NCBI GenBank assembly: GCA_045649505.1
Contig: JAZRQA010000015.1
Location: 1 to 13,360, forward strand
DNA length: 13,360 nt
Direction of reading: 5' to 3'
DNA from: SIG587 sp045649505
Lineage (GTDB): Bacteria; Bacillota; Clostridia; Oscillospirales; Acutalibacteraceae
Shown: piece by piece, positions 1-5,927 of the stretch
How positions within the stretch are numbered: the stretch's first letter is position 1
Layout: each line of letters begins with the position of its first letter
Made by a program: the position numbers and the translations under genes
Notes under the pieces: model-generated
Databases searched by the model: none
Told to the model about the DNA's origin: nothing
What the model saw: the letters and a program-made list of their open reading frames with translations, nothing else

Positions 1-96
<96 letters not shown>

Positions 97-281
97 TTGT
101 ATCTAAACACTCTCTCGAGCGTTCAAATCTTTTTAGATAAGCTTTTTAGCTCATTTTCTTTTAATGCTGACGCATTTTTTGTCCTTGATTTCTTCTCTAG
201 ATTTCTCTTTAAAAGAATCGTCGGGTCCTTTTGGTCGTTGTTTAATTTTCAAGGTTCGATACGCGCCGCTTTTTAGGGCGC
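97..281 (-). promoter_or_regulatory. Pre-16S rRNA leader with processing hairpin and boxA-like element
   Basis: This is the transcribed spacer between the rRNA promoter and the mature 16S end. On the minus strand, AACGCTC/GAGTGTT (arms 117-123 and 106-112) form a 7-bp hairpin capped by GAGA, about ten bases upstream of the mature 5' end, which could be part of the 16S processing stalk. Nearer the promoter, 239-258 reads CGAACCTTGAAAATTAAACA, resembling the CTTTGAAAACTAAACA element of Firmicutes rRNA leaders near the boxA antitermination site. The hairpin is seen directly; the boxA role is inferred from family resemblance. No open reading frame of interest lies here. Confidence 0.65.
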
Positions 282-287
282 CCGATT

Positions 288-346
288 ATAATACCACAAC
301 GAAAAATAAATGTCAACACTTTTTTTAAAAAAATTTCAAAAAAATT
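288..346 (-). promoter_or_regulatory. rRNA operon promoter with UP-like region
   Basis: On the minus strand there is a perfect -35 TTGACA (311-316), a 17-bp spacer and a -10 TATTAT (288-293). Transcription would begin near 281, at a GGGCG stretch. Upstream of the -35, 317-346 is almost pure A/T tracts (reading AAATTTTTTTGAAATTTTTT on that strand), the composition of an UP element bound by the alpha C-terminal domain of RNA polymerase. Spacing, boxes and UP tract together are typical of rrn P1-like promoters. Confidence 0.85.
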
Positions 347-465
347 TATGATTGTGAAAAAACCACAAAGAAGGGGTACTTTTTTAACGGTTTATATGCA
401 TACCGCGCATTTAAATACAATGAAACGCGGCGCAAAACAGCTTACACGGCGCAAAAACAAAAACA

Positions 466-494
466 TTGCATTTTGCCGCCTTATTTGGTACGAT
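466..494 (+). promoter_or_regulatory. Candidate sigma-A promoter for rsmE-rsmF
   Basis: TTGCAT (466-471), 17-bp spacer, TACGAT (489-494). Initiation would be near 501, giving only about nine bases of leader before the ATG at 510. If correct, the longer open frame beginning at 348 cannot be the true N-terminus of RsmE. Both boxes deviate from consensus, so this remains a prediction. Confidence 0.45.
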
Positions 495-509
495 ATAAAC
501 GGTGATTTT

Positions 510-1253
510 ATGTTTAACTTTTTTGTAGATATCGATTCAAAACAGGGTAACACTTTTTTAATAGGCGGCAAGGACTTTAATCATATTAAAAATGTTCTTC
601 GCTTAACCTTTGGAGAAAATTTTCTTGTTAGCTGTGAAAATAAAAGCCATCTGTGCCGTCTTGTTGGATTTGAGGGCGAGTGCGCCGTGGCTGAGATTTT
701 ACAAGAAGACTATCAAAGCACCGAGTTGCCCGTTAATATTCACCTTTTTCAAGGTCTGCCCAAAAGCGATAAGCTTGAGCTTATAATACAAAAGTGTGTT
801 GAGCTTGGAGTTAGCAGTATAACCCCAACCGAAATGGCGCGGTGTGTTGTAAAGTTGGAGCAAAAGAAGAAGGATAGCAAGGCTGCGCGCTGGCAGTCTA
901 TTGCCGAAGCGGCGGCGAAGCAAAGCAAAAGAAACCGCATACCGCAAATAGAAAATGTTTCATCATTTAAGCAGATGCTCGAAAAAGCAAAGAACCTTGA
1001 CCTTTTGATTGTCCCTTATGAGAATAAAGAGGGTATGAAAACTACCGCACAGACGCTTTGTAAAATAAAGTCGGGTATGAATATAGGTATCTTAATCGGT
1101 CCAGAGGGCGGATTTGAAGAAAGCGAAATTGCCGCGGTCATAGAAACCGGCGGAATACCCGTTTCCCTTGGATCGCGCATACTGCGCACCGAAACCGCCG
1201 CGGTCACAGCGGTGGCTATGTGTATGCTTTATATTGAAATGAATGTGGGTTAA
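510..1253 (+). CDS. rsmE: 16S rRNA (uracil1498-N3)-methyltransferase RsmE
   Basis: RsmE is a SPOUT-family enzyme that methylates N3 of U1498 in 16S rRNA of the small subunit using S-adenosylmethionine. The 247-residue product has the family's usual length. Visible signatures are an N-terminal PUA-like domain (about 1-70), LFQGLPKSDKLELIIQKCVELGV (split over 79-101), the AEAAAKQSKRNRIP segment (132-145), IGPEGGF (196-202) and LGSRILRTETAA (220-231), which forms the C-terminal trefoil knot and binds the cofactor. The open frame extends upstream to 348, but those 54 residues are basic, low in similarity and overlap the candidate promoter. The ATG at 510 gives MFNFFVDI, the normal RsmE start, with a weak GGTGA before it. 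It lies 3 nt upstream of rsmF, so the two are co-transcribed. Confidence 0.93.
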   Translation: MFNFFVDIDSKQGNTFLIGGKDFNHIKNVLRLTFGENFLVSCENKSHLCRLVGFEGECAVAEILQEDYQSTELPVNIHLFQGLPKSDKLELIIQKCVELGVSSITPTEMARCVVKLEQKKKDSKAARWQSIAEAAAKQSKRNRIPQIENVSSFKQMLEKAKNLDLLIVPYENKEGMKTTAQTLCKIKSGMNIGILIGPEGGFEESEIAAVIETGGIPVSLGSRILRTETAAVTAVAMCMLYIEMNVG

Positions 1254-1256
1254 TAT

Positions 1257-2615
1257 ATGAAAAAGCTTCCTATTCCTTTCTTAAACCGAATGAAGTTGAT
1301 TCTCGGCGACGAATTCCCCGCCTTTGAGCAGGCTTTAAACGCCGAAGCGGTCAAGGCATTTCGGGTAAATACCGAAAAGCTAAGCGTTAGTGACTTCGAA
1401 AAAATTGATATTTTCTCAAACGGGAAAATTCCATACTGCGACACGGGTTTTTATATGGATTATGAAAAGCCCGGCAACCACCCATACCACCACGCCGGTA
1501 TCATATATATACAGGAGCCCGCGGCAATGGCTCCTGCTGAATGTCTTGATATTGAACCCGAATGGAAAATACTCGATATGTGCGCCGCTCCCGGTGGAAA
1601 AAGCACCCAGCTTAAAAACAAGCTTGGCAAAAAGGGCTTGCTGGTTTCAAATGAGATTATTCCGAGCCGATGCAAAATACTTACAGGCAATATTGAGCGT
1701 TTAGGCTTAAAAAACACGGTTACCACCTGTATGGACACCGCCCGCCTTGCCGAAGTTTTTCCCCAAACCTTCGATATGATAATGGTCGATGCGCCCTGCT
1801 CAGGCGAGGGAATGTTTCGCAAGGACAATACCGCTATCGATGAATGGAGCGAGGAAAATGTCCGTAAATGCGCCGCAAGGCAGACACAGATTTTACATAA
1901 CGCGGTAAAATGCTTAAAGCCAAACGGCTATATCGTCTACGCCACCTGCACCTTTTCCTTAGAGGAAAATGAAATGGTTGTCGACTCTTTTCTGTGTGCC
2001 CACGATGATTTTGAGCTTGTACGAGTTAACCCCGCGGTAGAAAAATGCACTGCAAGCGGTATAAATTTCGATGGTTGTAAAACCGATAACATTGACCTGA
2101 CCCGCCGTTTTTATCCACATATATATAAAGGTGAAGGACAGTTTATGGCGGTACTGCGCCGACGCGGCGAAAACTCTTCATCTTCAAATACAAAATTTAC
2201 AAATCCCATAAAACCAAACAAGTCGGTCTTTGATTTTCTTGACGGTGTGCTTCAAACCTATGAGCCCGAAAGGGTTATGCTGTACGGTGATACCCCCGTT
2301 TACTTCACGCCCGATTTCGAGATAAAAAAAGGCACCGCTTTTTGTTGCGGTGTTACAATCGGTGAGGAAGTAAAAAAAAGAATTGTTCCCCACCACCAAT
2401 TTTTTATGGCAATGGGTGAAAGCTTTAAAAGGAAAATAGAGCTTTCCCCTGACAGTGCCGATGTAAAACGCTATCTGCACGGCGAGGAAATAGACACATC
2501 CTGCGAAAACGGCTGGGCAGTAATAACCGTATGCGGCTGCGCACTTGGCGGCGTAAAGGTAGTCGACGGCAAAGCCAAAAACCACTATCCTAAAGGACTG
2601 CGAATAAAGGGGTAA
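1257..2615 (+). CDS. rsmF: RsmF-like rRNA (cytosine-C5)-methyltransferase (NOL1/NOP2/Sun family)
   Basis: A 452-residue S-adenosylmethionine-dependent RNA m5C methyltransferase. Cofactor motif LDMCAAPGGKS is at 106-116. VDAPCSGEGMF (177-187) carries Cys181, and YATCTFSLEENE (228-239) carries Cys231. These two cysteines are the paired release and catalytic residues of the family. About 200 residues follow the catalytic core, matching the RsmF type with C-terminal RNA-binding (PUA-like) domains rather than the shorter RsmB type. The exact target cytosine is not determined by the sequence; E. coli RsmF modifies C1407 of 16S rRNA. The start ATG lies 3 nt after the rsmE stop with only a weak GTGGG upstream, suggesting translational coupling. 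No convincing terminator follows. Confidence 0.88.
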   Translation: MKKLPIPFLNRMKLILGDEFPAFEQALNAEAVKAFRVNTEKLSVSDFEKIDIFSNGKIPYCDTGFYMDYEKPGNHPYHHAGIIYIQEPAAMAPAECLDIEPEWKILDMCAAPGGKSTQLKNKLGKKGLLVSNEIIPSRCKILTGNIERLGLKNTVTTCMDTARLAEVFPQTFDMIMVDAPCSGEGMFRKDNTAIDEWSEENVRKCAARQTQILHNAVKCLKPNGYIVYATCTFSLEENEMVVDSFLCAHDDFELVRVNPAVEKCTASGINFDGCKTDNIDLTRRFYPHIYKGEGQFMAVLRRRGENSSSSNTKFTNPIKPNKSVFDFLDGVLQTYEPERVMLYGDTPVYFTPDFEIKKGTAFCCGVTIGEEVKKRIVPHHQFFMAMGESFKRKIELSPDSADVKRYLHGEEIDTSCENGWAVITVCGCALGGVKVVDGKAKNHYPKGLRIKG

Positions 2616-2734
2616 TCCGCGAGATTATAAACTGTTTTTCCTTTTCTTTTTGTGTATTCCTATGTCCAAAAAAGCACAGGCAGCCACAGTTAAATCCCCC
2701 TTATAAGAAAATTTCCATTAAAATATACCACACT

Positions 2735-2776
2735 GTAACCAAAAATGCAACCATTATTGGTTATATAAACATAACC
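2735..2776. promoter_or_regulatory. Operator-like array: four AACC half-sites at 12-bp steps
   Basis: Four related hexamers start at 2735 (GTAACC), 2747 (GCAACC), 2759 (GGTTAT, inverted) and 2771 (ATAACC), exactly 12 bp apart. The last two lie in a perfect 12-bp inverted repeat (ATTATTGGTTAT at 2753-2764, ATAACCAATAAT at 2771-2782, 6-bp centre). The array sits just upstream of a ribbon-helix-helix gene. Proteins of that fold commonly bind tandem half-sites about one helical turn apart and repress their own gene, so this is a likely operator (inference). A TATAAT lies at 2791-2796, but no good -35 is spaced to it and it is close to the ribosome binding site, so the promoter is not resolved. 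The rest of the gap after rsmF (2616-2734) shows no clear gene or terminator. Confidence 0.6.
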
Positions 2777-2809
2777 AATAATAAGCATAATATAATTAGG
2801 TGATATAAA

Positions 2810-2983
2810 ATGTTTATAATAGATAACGAATTAAAGAATGCAAATGTTGCGCGCACTATCCGTTTTACCGAGCCTTTGTTTGAACAACTTAATAAGCTTT
2901 CCTCACAGCATAGCGTTTCTTTTAATTCTCTTGTTTTGCAGTGCTGTAAATATGCTATGGAAAACATGGAGAAAAACAACTAA
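2810..2983 (+). CDS. Small ribbon-helix-helix (Arc/CopG-like) DNA-binding protein
   Basis: A 57-residue product starting at ATG 2810, behind a good AGGTGA (2798-2803) with 6-nt spacing. Residues 14-51 show the ribbon-helix-helix pattern: a short basic strand (ARTIRFT), a first helix (EPLFEQLNKLSSQH), a turn with Ser/Phe/Asn and a second hydrophobic helix (SFNSLVLQCCKYAMENM). Such proteins dimerise by pairing the N-terminal strands and insert the ribbon in the DNA major groove. There is no partner toxin gene: the neighbours are rsmF upstream and a terminator 15 nt downstream, so it appears monocistronic and is probably a stand-alone autoregulated repressor rather than an antitoxin. Two adjacent cysteines (45-46) in the second helix are notable. 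The target genes are unknown. Confidence 0.82.
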   Translation: MFIIDNELKNANVARTIRFTEPLFEQLNKLSSQHSVSFNSLVLQCCKYAMENMEKNN

Positions 2984-2998
2984 ATCAATTATAAAACA

Positions 2999-3028
2999 GG
3001 GCAGGATGAATTCATCCTGCCCTTTTTT
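2999..3028 (+). terminator. Intrinsic terminator after the ribbon-helix-helix gene
   Basis: A perfect palindrome, GGGCAGGATGAA/TTCATCCTGCCC (2999-3010 and 3011-3022), is followed by six T (3023-3028). It begins 15 nt after the stop codon. As RNA the central bases form the loop. From 3029 to 3100 the A/T-rich gap between the two convergent transcripts shows nothing else. Confidence 0.92.
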
Positions 3029-3100
3029 AATAAAATATTATATTTTTCTAAAAACCTTGCCCTTCGCTTTTGCTATTGTATTATTTTTTCATACAGCAAG

Positions 3101-3136
3101 AAATAAAAACCTACCCGCCATATGGTCGGGTAGGTT
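3101..3136 (-). terminator. Intrinsic terminator of the rpsF-ssb-rpsR operon
   Basis: On the minus strand, arms AACCTACCCG and CGGGTAGGTT (10 bp, 3108-3117 with 3127-3136) enclose a 9-nt loop, and TTTTTATTT follows (3109-3101). It starts 10 nt after the rpsR stop. It faces the terminator at 2999-3028, so two convergent transcription units each have their own stop signal. Confidence 0.92.
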
Positions 3137-3146
3137 GGTTTAAAGA

Positions 3147-3386
3147 TTAGTCGTTTACATAAGGCAGTAAAGCGATTTGTCTTGCGCGCTTTATTGCGGT
3201 AGTAAGCTCACGCTGATGCTTGGCACAGGTGCCTGTAGCACGGCGGGGAAGAATCTTAGCACGCTCGGAAATGAATTTGCGAAGTCGTGCAACATCCTTG
3301 TAGTCGATAGCCTCAACGCGGTCTACGCAAAAATGGCAAACCTTCTTATGGGGCTTTCTGCGTGCGGGTCTTTCGTTATTCTCCAC
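3147..3386 (-). CDS. rpsR: 30S ribosomal protein S18
   Basis: S18 binds with S6 to the platform of the 30S subunit. The 79-residue protein has the basic N-terminus and the RLRKFISERAKILPRRATG core of the family. Cys17, Cys20, Cys54 and His57 form a CxxC...CxxH pattern typical of the zinc-binding version of S18. The open frame can be extended to a TTG at 3401, but that TTG is part of the ribosome binding site (TTGGAGGGA). The GTG at 3386 lies 7 nt downstream of GGAGGG and gives the usual short N-terminus, so I place the start there. It is the last gene of the operon, 43 nt after ssb. Confidence 0.95.
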   Translation of the reverse strand: MENNERPARRKPHKKVCHFCVDRVEAIDYKDVARLRKFISERAKILPRRATGTCAKHQRELTTAIKRARQIALLPYVND

Positions 3387-3429
3387 GGGATATCCCTCCA
3401 ATTATATAAATTTAGTATTGCCGTATAGA

Positions 3430-3864
3430 TTAGAACGGCAGATCGTCATCCGAATCACCTGTAACCTCGGTAAATTCGTTGGCGGAAGCATTTGAGTAGG
3501 AAGCGGGCGGTTCGGGCATACCTACTGTGGTTGCCGTAGTGCCTTCACGCTTGGATTCAACAAACTGAACATTGTTTGCAACTACTTCAAATATAGTGCG
3601 GTTTTTGCCTTCCTTATCAACATACTTTCTGGTCTGGATAGAGCCTTCAATGCCTATCATATTGCCTTTTTTGAAGTATTTGGTAATGAATTCAGCGGTC
3701 TGACGCCAGGCGACAATGTTTATAAAATCCGCCTGAGTCTCTTCGCCGGAACGATAACGGCGGCTTACCGCAATAGAAAACGATGTAACATTTACACCGC
3801 TGGGGGTGGTTTTAAGCTCGGGGTCAGCAGTAAGACGACCTGTTAAAACAACCAGATTAAACAT
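3430..3864 (-). CDS. ssb: Single-stranded DNA-binding protein SSB
   Basis: SSB coats single-stranded DNA in replication, recombination and repair and recruits partner proteins through its C-terminal tip. The 144-residue protein begins MFNLVVLTGRLTADPELK, the standard first strand of the OB fold, which covers about residues 1-105 (including FINIVAWRQTAEF and the KGNMIGIEGSIQTRKY region). A short polar linker follows, and the protein ends in the acidic tip DDDLPF that binds partners. GGAGGAT precedes the ATG by about 8 nt. It lies between rpsF (14-nt gap) and rpsR, the standard Firmicutes order. Confidence 0.97.
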   Translation of the reverse strand: MFNLVVLTGRLTADPELKTTPSGVNVTSFSIAVSRRYRSGEETQADFINIVAWRQTAEFITKYFKKGNMIGIEGSIQTRKYVDKEGKNRTIFEVVANNVQFVESKREGTTATTVGMPEPPASYSNASANEFTEVTGDSDDDLPF

Positions 3865-3878
3865 TGCATTATCCTCCG

Positions 3879-4160
3879 TTATTTTTTAATAACCATTACG
3901 CGTAAAACACCGTCAGTAATGCCGGCAACACGCTCAAGCTCGGCGGGGAATCCGGGTTCGCTGGTAAATACAGTGAACACATAGTAGCCTTCGGTCTCGT
4001 AGTTGATGGGGTATGCCAAACGGCGCTTGCCCCAATCGTCAACGGATTCGATGGTACCATTCTGCTCGATAAGAGTCTTGAATTTCTCGGCTAAAGCGGC
4101 AACGGCATCATCACCAGCCTTAACGGAATAAACAAGAGTAGCTTCGTACTTGTTAGCCAT
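3879..4160 (-). CDS. rpsF: 30S ribosomal protein S6
   Basis: A 93-residue protein with the S6 signature: KYEATLVYSVKAG at the N-terminus, then WGKRRLAYPINYETEGYYVFTVFTS and VLRVMVIKK at the end. S6 forms a heterodimer with S18 and binds 16S rRNA in the central domain. It is the first gene of the operon, with a strong AAGGAGGTG about 8 nt before the ATG. Because S6 and S18 are encoded on one mRNA with SSB between them, the complex may control its own synthesis through the leader (see the leader entry). Confidence 0.96.
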   Translation of the reverse strand: MANKYEATLVYSVKAGDDAVAALAEKFKTLIEQNGTIESVDDWGKRRLAYPINYETEGYYVFTVFTSEPGFPAELERVAGITDGVLRVMVIKK

Positions 4161-4188
4161 CTTCGTTGCACCTCCTTTTGGTCTATTG

Positions 4189-4232
4189 GCCCTGTCACCT
4201 CCGACAGAGCAAGGAGCTAATATCTTATTAGC
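4189..4232 (-). promoter_or_regulatory. Structured leader of the rpsF operon
   Basis: On the minus strand two hairpins follow the start of transcription. The first is GCTAATA-AGA-TATTAGC (4232-4216). The second is GCTCTGTC/GACAGGGC (4210-4189, with one U-G pair) with the six-base loop GGAGGT. That loop and the next base repeat the GGAGGTG of the true rpsF ribosome binding site. In many bacteria the S6:S18 complex binds a hairpin in this leader; I see suitable hairpins but cannot confirm the published consensus by eye. Confidence 0.5.
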
Positions 4233-4239
4233 ACCCGAT

Positions 4240-4268
4240 ATTATAACACCTCTTTATTCATAAGTCAA
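4240..4268 (-). promoter_or_regulatory. Sigma-A promoter of rpsF-ssb-rpsR
   Basis: On the minus strand: TTGACT (4263-4268), 17-bp spacer, TATAAT (4240-4245), with TGT directly before the -10 (an extended -10). Transcription would begin about 70-75 nt upstream of the rpsF ATG. It is back to back with the coaX promoter. Confidence 0.88.
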
Positions 4269-4286
4269 GCATTTTTAATTTCGGTA

Positions 4287-4315
4287 TTGATTTTTATGCG
4301 ATTATATAATAAAAT
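4287..4315 (+). promoter_or_regulatory. Candidate sigma-A promoter of coaX
   Basis: TTGATT (4287-4292), 17-bp spacer, TAAAAT (4310-4315). A perfect TATAAT is also present at 4305-4310 but would leave only a 12-bp spacer to this -35. The ribosome binding site GGAGG (about 4333-4337) and the ATG at 4346 follow at normal distances. Confidence 0.55.
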
Positions 4316-4345
4316 AATGTATATAAAAAAAGCGGAGGTTTACTT

Positions 4346-5110
4346 ATGCTTTTAACTGCAGATATAGGCAACACCAATATTACACTCGGCGTTTTTAATG
4401 AGGACGTTCTCCTGTTTACCGCCCGTCTTGCCACCGATTCAAGGCTGACAAGCGATCAGTACGCCATTGACATCAAGGATATTCTGGCTTTAAACGGCGT
4501 GAGCTTTAACGAAATTGAAGATGCCGTTATCTGTTCGGTAGTTCCCGTTGTGGGTGCCGCTGTTGCCGATGCGGTTTCAAAGCTTTGCAGTATTGTTCCG
4601 CTTATAATCGGTCCCGGAGTAAAAACGGGGCTTAACATTAAAATAGATAATCCCGCTCAGCTTGGAGCCGACCTTGCCGCAGGCGCGGTAGCGGCTTTGA
4701 ATGAGTATACAATGCCCTGTGTTATTATTGATATGGGTACCGCTACAACCGTCAGCGTGCTGGATAAAAACGGTTGCTTTTTAGGCGGCAGTATCGGCGC
4801 GGGCGTCCGCCTTACCCTTAAAGCTCTTACCGAGAACACCGCACAGCTTCCGCAAATAAATATTTCAGCTCCGCCAAGCGTTATAGGCACCAATACGGCC
4901 GACTGTATGCGTTCAGGTCTTGTGTACGGAACCGCCGCCATGCTCGACGGATTGCTTGACCGCATTGAACGCGAGCTTGGTGAAACACCTACCGTTGTCG
5001 CTACGGGCGGTCTTTCGAGTCAGATAATAAATTTTTGCACACGGCACATAATTTATAACGAAAACCTTCTCCTTGACGGGCTTAGGTATATTTACGAGAA
5101 AAATAGCTGA
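4346..5110 (+). CDS. coaX: Type III pantothenate kinase
   Basis: CoaX phosphorylates pantothenate to 4'-phosphopantothenate, the first step of coenzyme A synthesis, in the cytoplasm. Type III enzymes are not feedback-inhibited by CoA and need a monovalent cation. The 254-residue product has the ASKHA-fold motifs: DIGNTN (6-11, phosphate loop), PGVKTGL (90-96), GAD (107-109, the aspartate of the family's GAD motif; the next residue is Leu where many members have Arg), DMGTATT (129-135) and GGSIGAG (147-153). GGAGG precedes the ATG with normal spacing. The next gene, 107 nt downstream, encodes a vitamin-type transporter subunit that may bring in the substrate. Confidence 0.95.
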   Translation: MLLTADIGNTNITLGVFNEDVLLFTARLATDSRLTSDQYAIDIKDILALNGVSFNEIEDAVICSVVPVVGAAVADAVSKLCSIVPLIIGPGVKTGLNIKIDNPAQLGADLAAGAVAALNEYTMPCVIIDMGTATTVSVLDKNGCFLGGSIGAGVRLTLKALTENTAQLPQINISAPPSVIGTNTADCMRSGLVYGTAAMLDGLLDRIERELGETPTVVATGGLSSQIINFCTRHIIYNENLLLDGLRYIYEKNS

Positions 5111-5146
5111 GCGCACCCATATAAATAGTAAAAGAATTCGTTTATA

Positions 5147-5199
5147 ACCGAATACAATTCGGTATAAAATATATTGAACTGTATCCCGTACGGGAACAG
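5147..5199 (+). promoter_or_regulatory. Two dyad elements between coaX and the ECF S gene
   Basis: The first dyad is a perfect ACCGAAT-ACA-ATTCGGT (5147-5163), overlapping TATAAA (5163-5168) that could be a -10. The second (5179-5199) has CTGT and ACAG around CCCGTACGGG with one unpaired base; as RNA it would be a bulged hairpin with a GUAC loop ending 5 nt before the AGGAGG ribosome binding site. Neither is followed by a T tract, so they are not terminators. They may be an operator and a leader hairpin controlling the transporter gene; the regulator is unknown and I do not recognise a known riboswitch. Confidence 0.5.
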
Positions 5200-5217
5200 T
5201 ATCAGGAGGAATTTAAA

Positions 5218-5829
5218 ATGACAACAAAACAAAAGAGTACGCTTTATAAGCTTGTGCTTATAAGCATGTATGTTGCGCTGATGGCAGTAATGGATTTTAC
5301 TCCGCTCGGTTATATAACTACGGGGCTTTTCTCCATTACGCTTATGACCATTCCCGTAGCATTGGGTGCCGCGGGCACAGGTCCCGTTGGCGGTGCCGTG
5401 TTAGGCTTCTTTTTCGGACTTACCAGCTTTTTGCAGGCGTTCGGAGTAGGCTTTCTTATTGACCCCTCGGCGGCAACATTGTTCACCACCGACCCCGTAG
5501 CCTACACCATTACCTGCTTTGTGCCCCGAATTATTGCGGGCACTGTTTCGGGCATTGTATTTTGGCTTTTTGAAAGGAAAGGAAAGCTCACAATTCCCGT
5601 GTTTGCCATTTGTGCCGCTATAGTTCCTGTTCTTAACACTGTGTTGTTTATGGGCTTTTACGCTACACTTTATAAGAATACCGTTTTGGGCGGCGCATCG
5701 GTTATGGCGGTAATTTTATCCGCACTTACAATAAACTTTGTCGTTGAACTGATTGTGACCGTTGTTGCGGGAACTGCAATAAATAAGACCGTTTACTTTA
5801 TTTCAAAGAAGCTCTTTAAACACGTATAA
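5218..5829 (+). CDS. ECF transporter S component, possibly pantothenate-specific
   Basis: A 203-residue, very hydrophobic protein with about six membrane segments (roughly 10-27, 36-52, 55-78, 96-117, 124-148 and 160-186). The IPVALGAAGTGPVGGAVLGFFFGL stretch near 45-68 matches the pattern of S components of energy-coupling factor transporters, membrane proteins that bind a vitamin and work with a shared EcfA-EcfA'-EcfT module encoded elsewhere. Substrate cannot be read from the sequence. The position directly after coaX makes pantothenate (PanT-like) the best guess, and other vitamins remain possible. AGGAGGA (5204-5210) lies 7 nt before the ATG. Confidence 0.8.
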   Translation: MTTKQKSTLYKLVLISMYVALMAVMDFTPLGYITTGLFSITLMTIPVALGAAGTGPVGGAVLGFFFGLTSFLQAFGVGFLIDPSAATLFTTDPVAYTITCFVPRIIAGTVSGIVFWLFERKGKLTIPVFAICAAIVPVLNTVLFMGFYATLYKNTVLGGASVMAVILSALTINFVVELIVTVVAGTAINKTVYFISKKLFKHV

Positions 5830-5857
5830 GGTCAACAAATAAGCATAACAAATAATA

Positions 5858-5895
5858 TTGAAAACGCTGATATTTTATGGTAAAATATCAGCGTT
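5858..5895 (+). promoter_or_regulatory. 15-bp perfect inverted repeat overlapping a candidate queG promoter
   Basis: The arms AACGCTGATATTTTA (5863-5877) and TAAAATATCAGCGTT (5881-5895) are perfectly complementary around TGG. TTGAAA (5858-5863) and TAAAAT (5881-5886) with a 17-bp spacer form a sigma-A-like promoter inside it. The repeat could be a terminator of the upstream transporter gene, but the T-rich run comes only after AATTG and is interrupted. It could instead be an operator on the queG promoter. The repeat is certain; the role is not. Confidence 0.55.
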
Positions 5896-5927
5896 AATTG
5901 TTTGTATTTTTTAAGGGAGGTGCCTTT

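Noticed and set aside
348..509. N-terminal extension of RsmE by 54 residues
   Set aside because: The stretch is basic and low-complexity, has no ribosome binding site at 348, overlaps the candidate promoter at 466-494, and the family starts at the MFNFF corresponding to 510.
2735..2782. CRISPR-like repeats
   Set aside because: The units are hexamers at 12-bp steps with one inverted; there are no repeat-spacer units of CRISPR length and no cas genes.
2761..2979. Minus-strand 72-residue frame over the ribbon-helix-helix gene
   Set aside because: It is antisense to a gene with a good ribosome binding site and recognisable fold, and it runs through the operator array without its own signals.
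2810..2983. Antitoxin of a toxin-antitoxin pair
   Set aside because: A terminator follows 15 nt after the stop, and no toxin-sized partner gene is present on either side.
2838..3143. Plus-strand 101-residue frame
   Set aside because: It runs through both convergent terminators and lacks a ribosome binding site; the true gene is the 57-residue frame at 2810-2983.
4456..5116. Minus-strand frames inside coaX
   Set aside because: They are shadows of a clearly conserved gene, with no start signals or recognisable similarity.
5179..5199. Terminator of coaX or a known riboswitch before the ECF S gene
   Set aside because: No T tract follows the hairpin, and the leader is too short and simple to match a riboswitch class I know.
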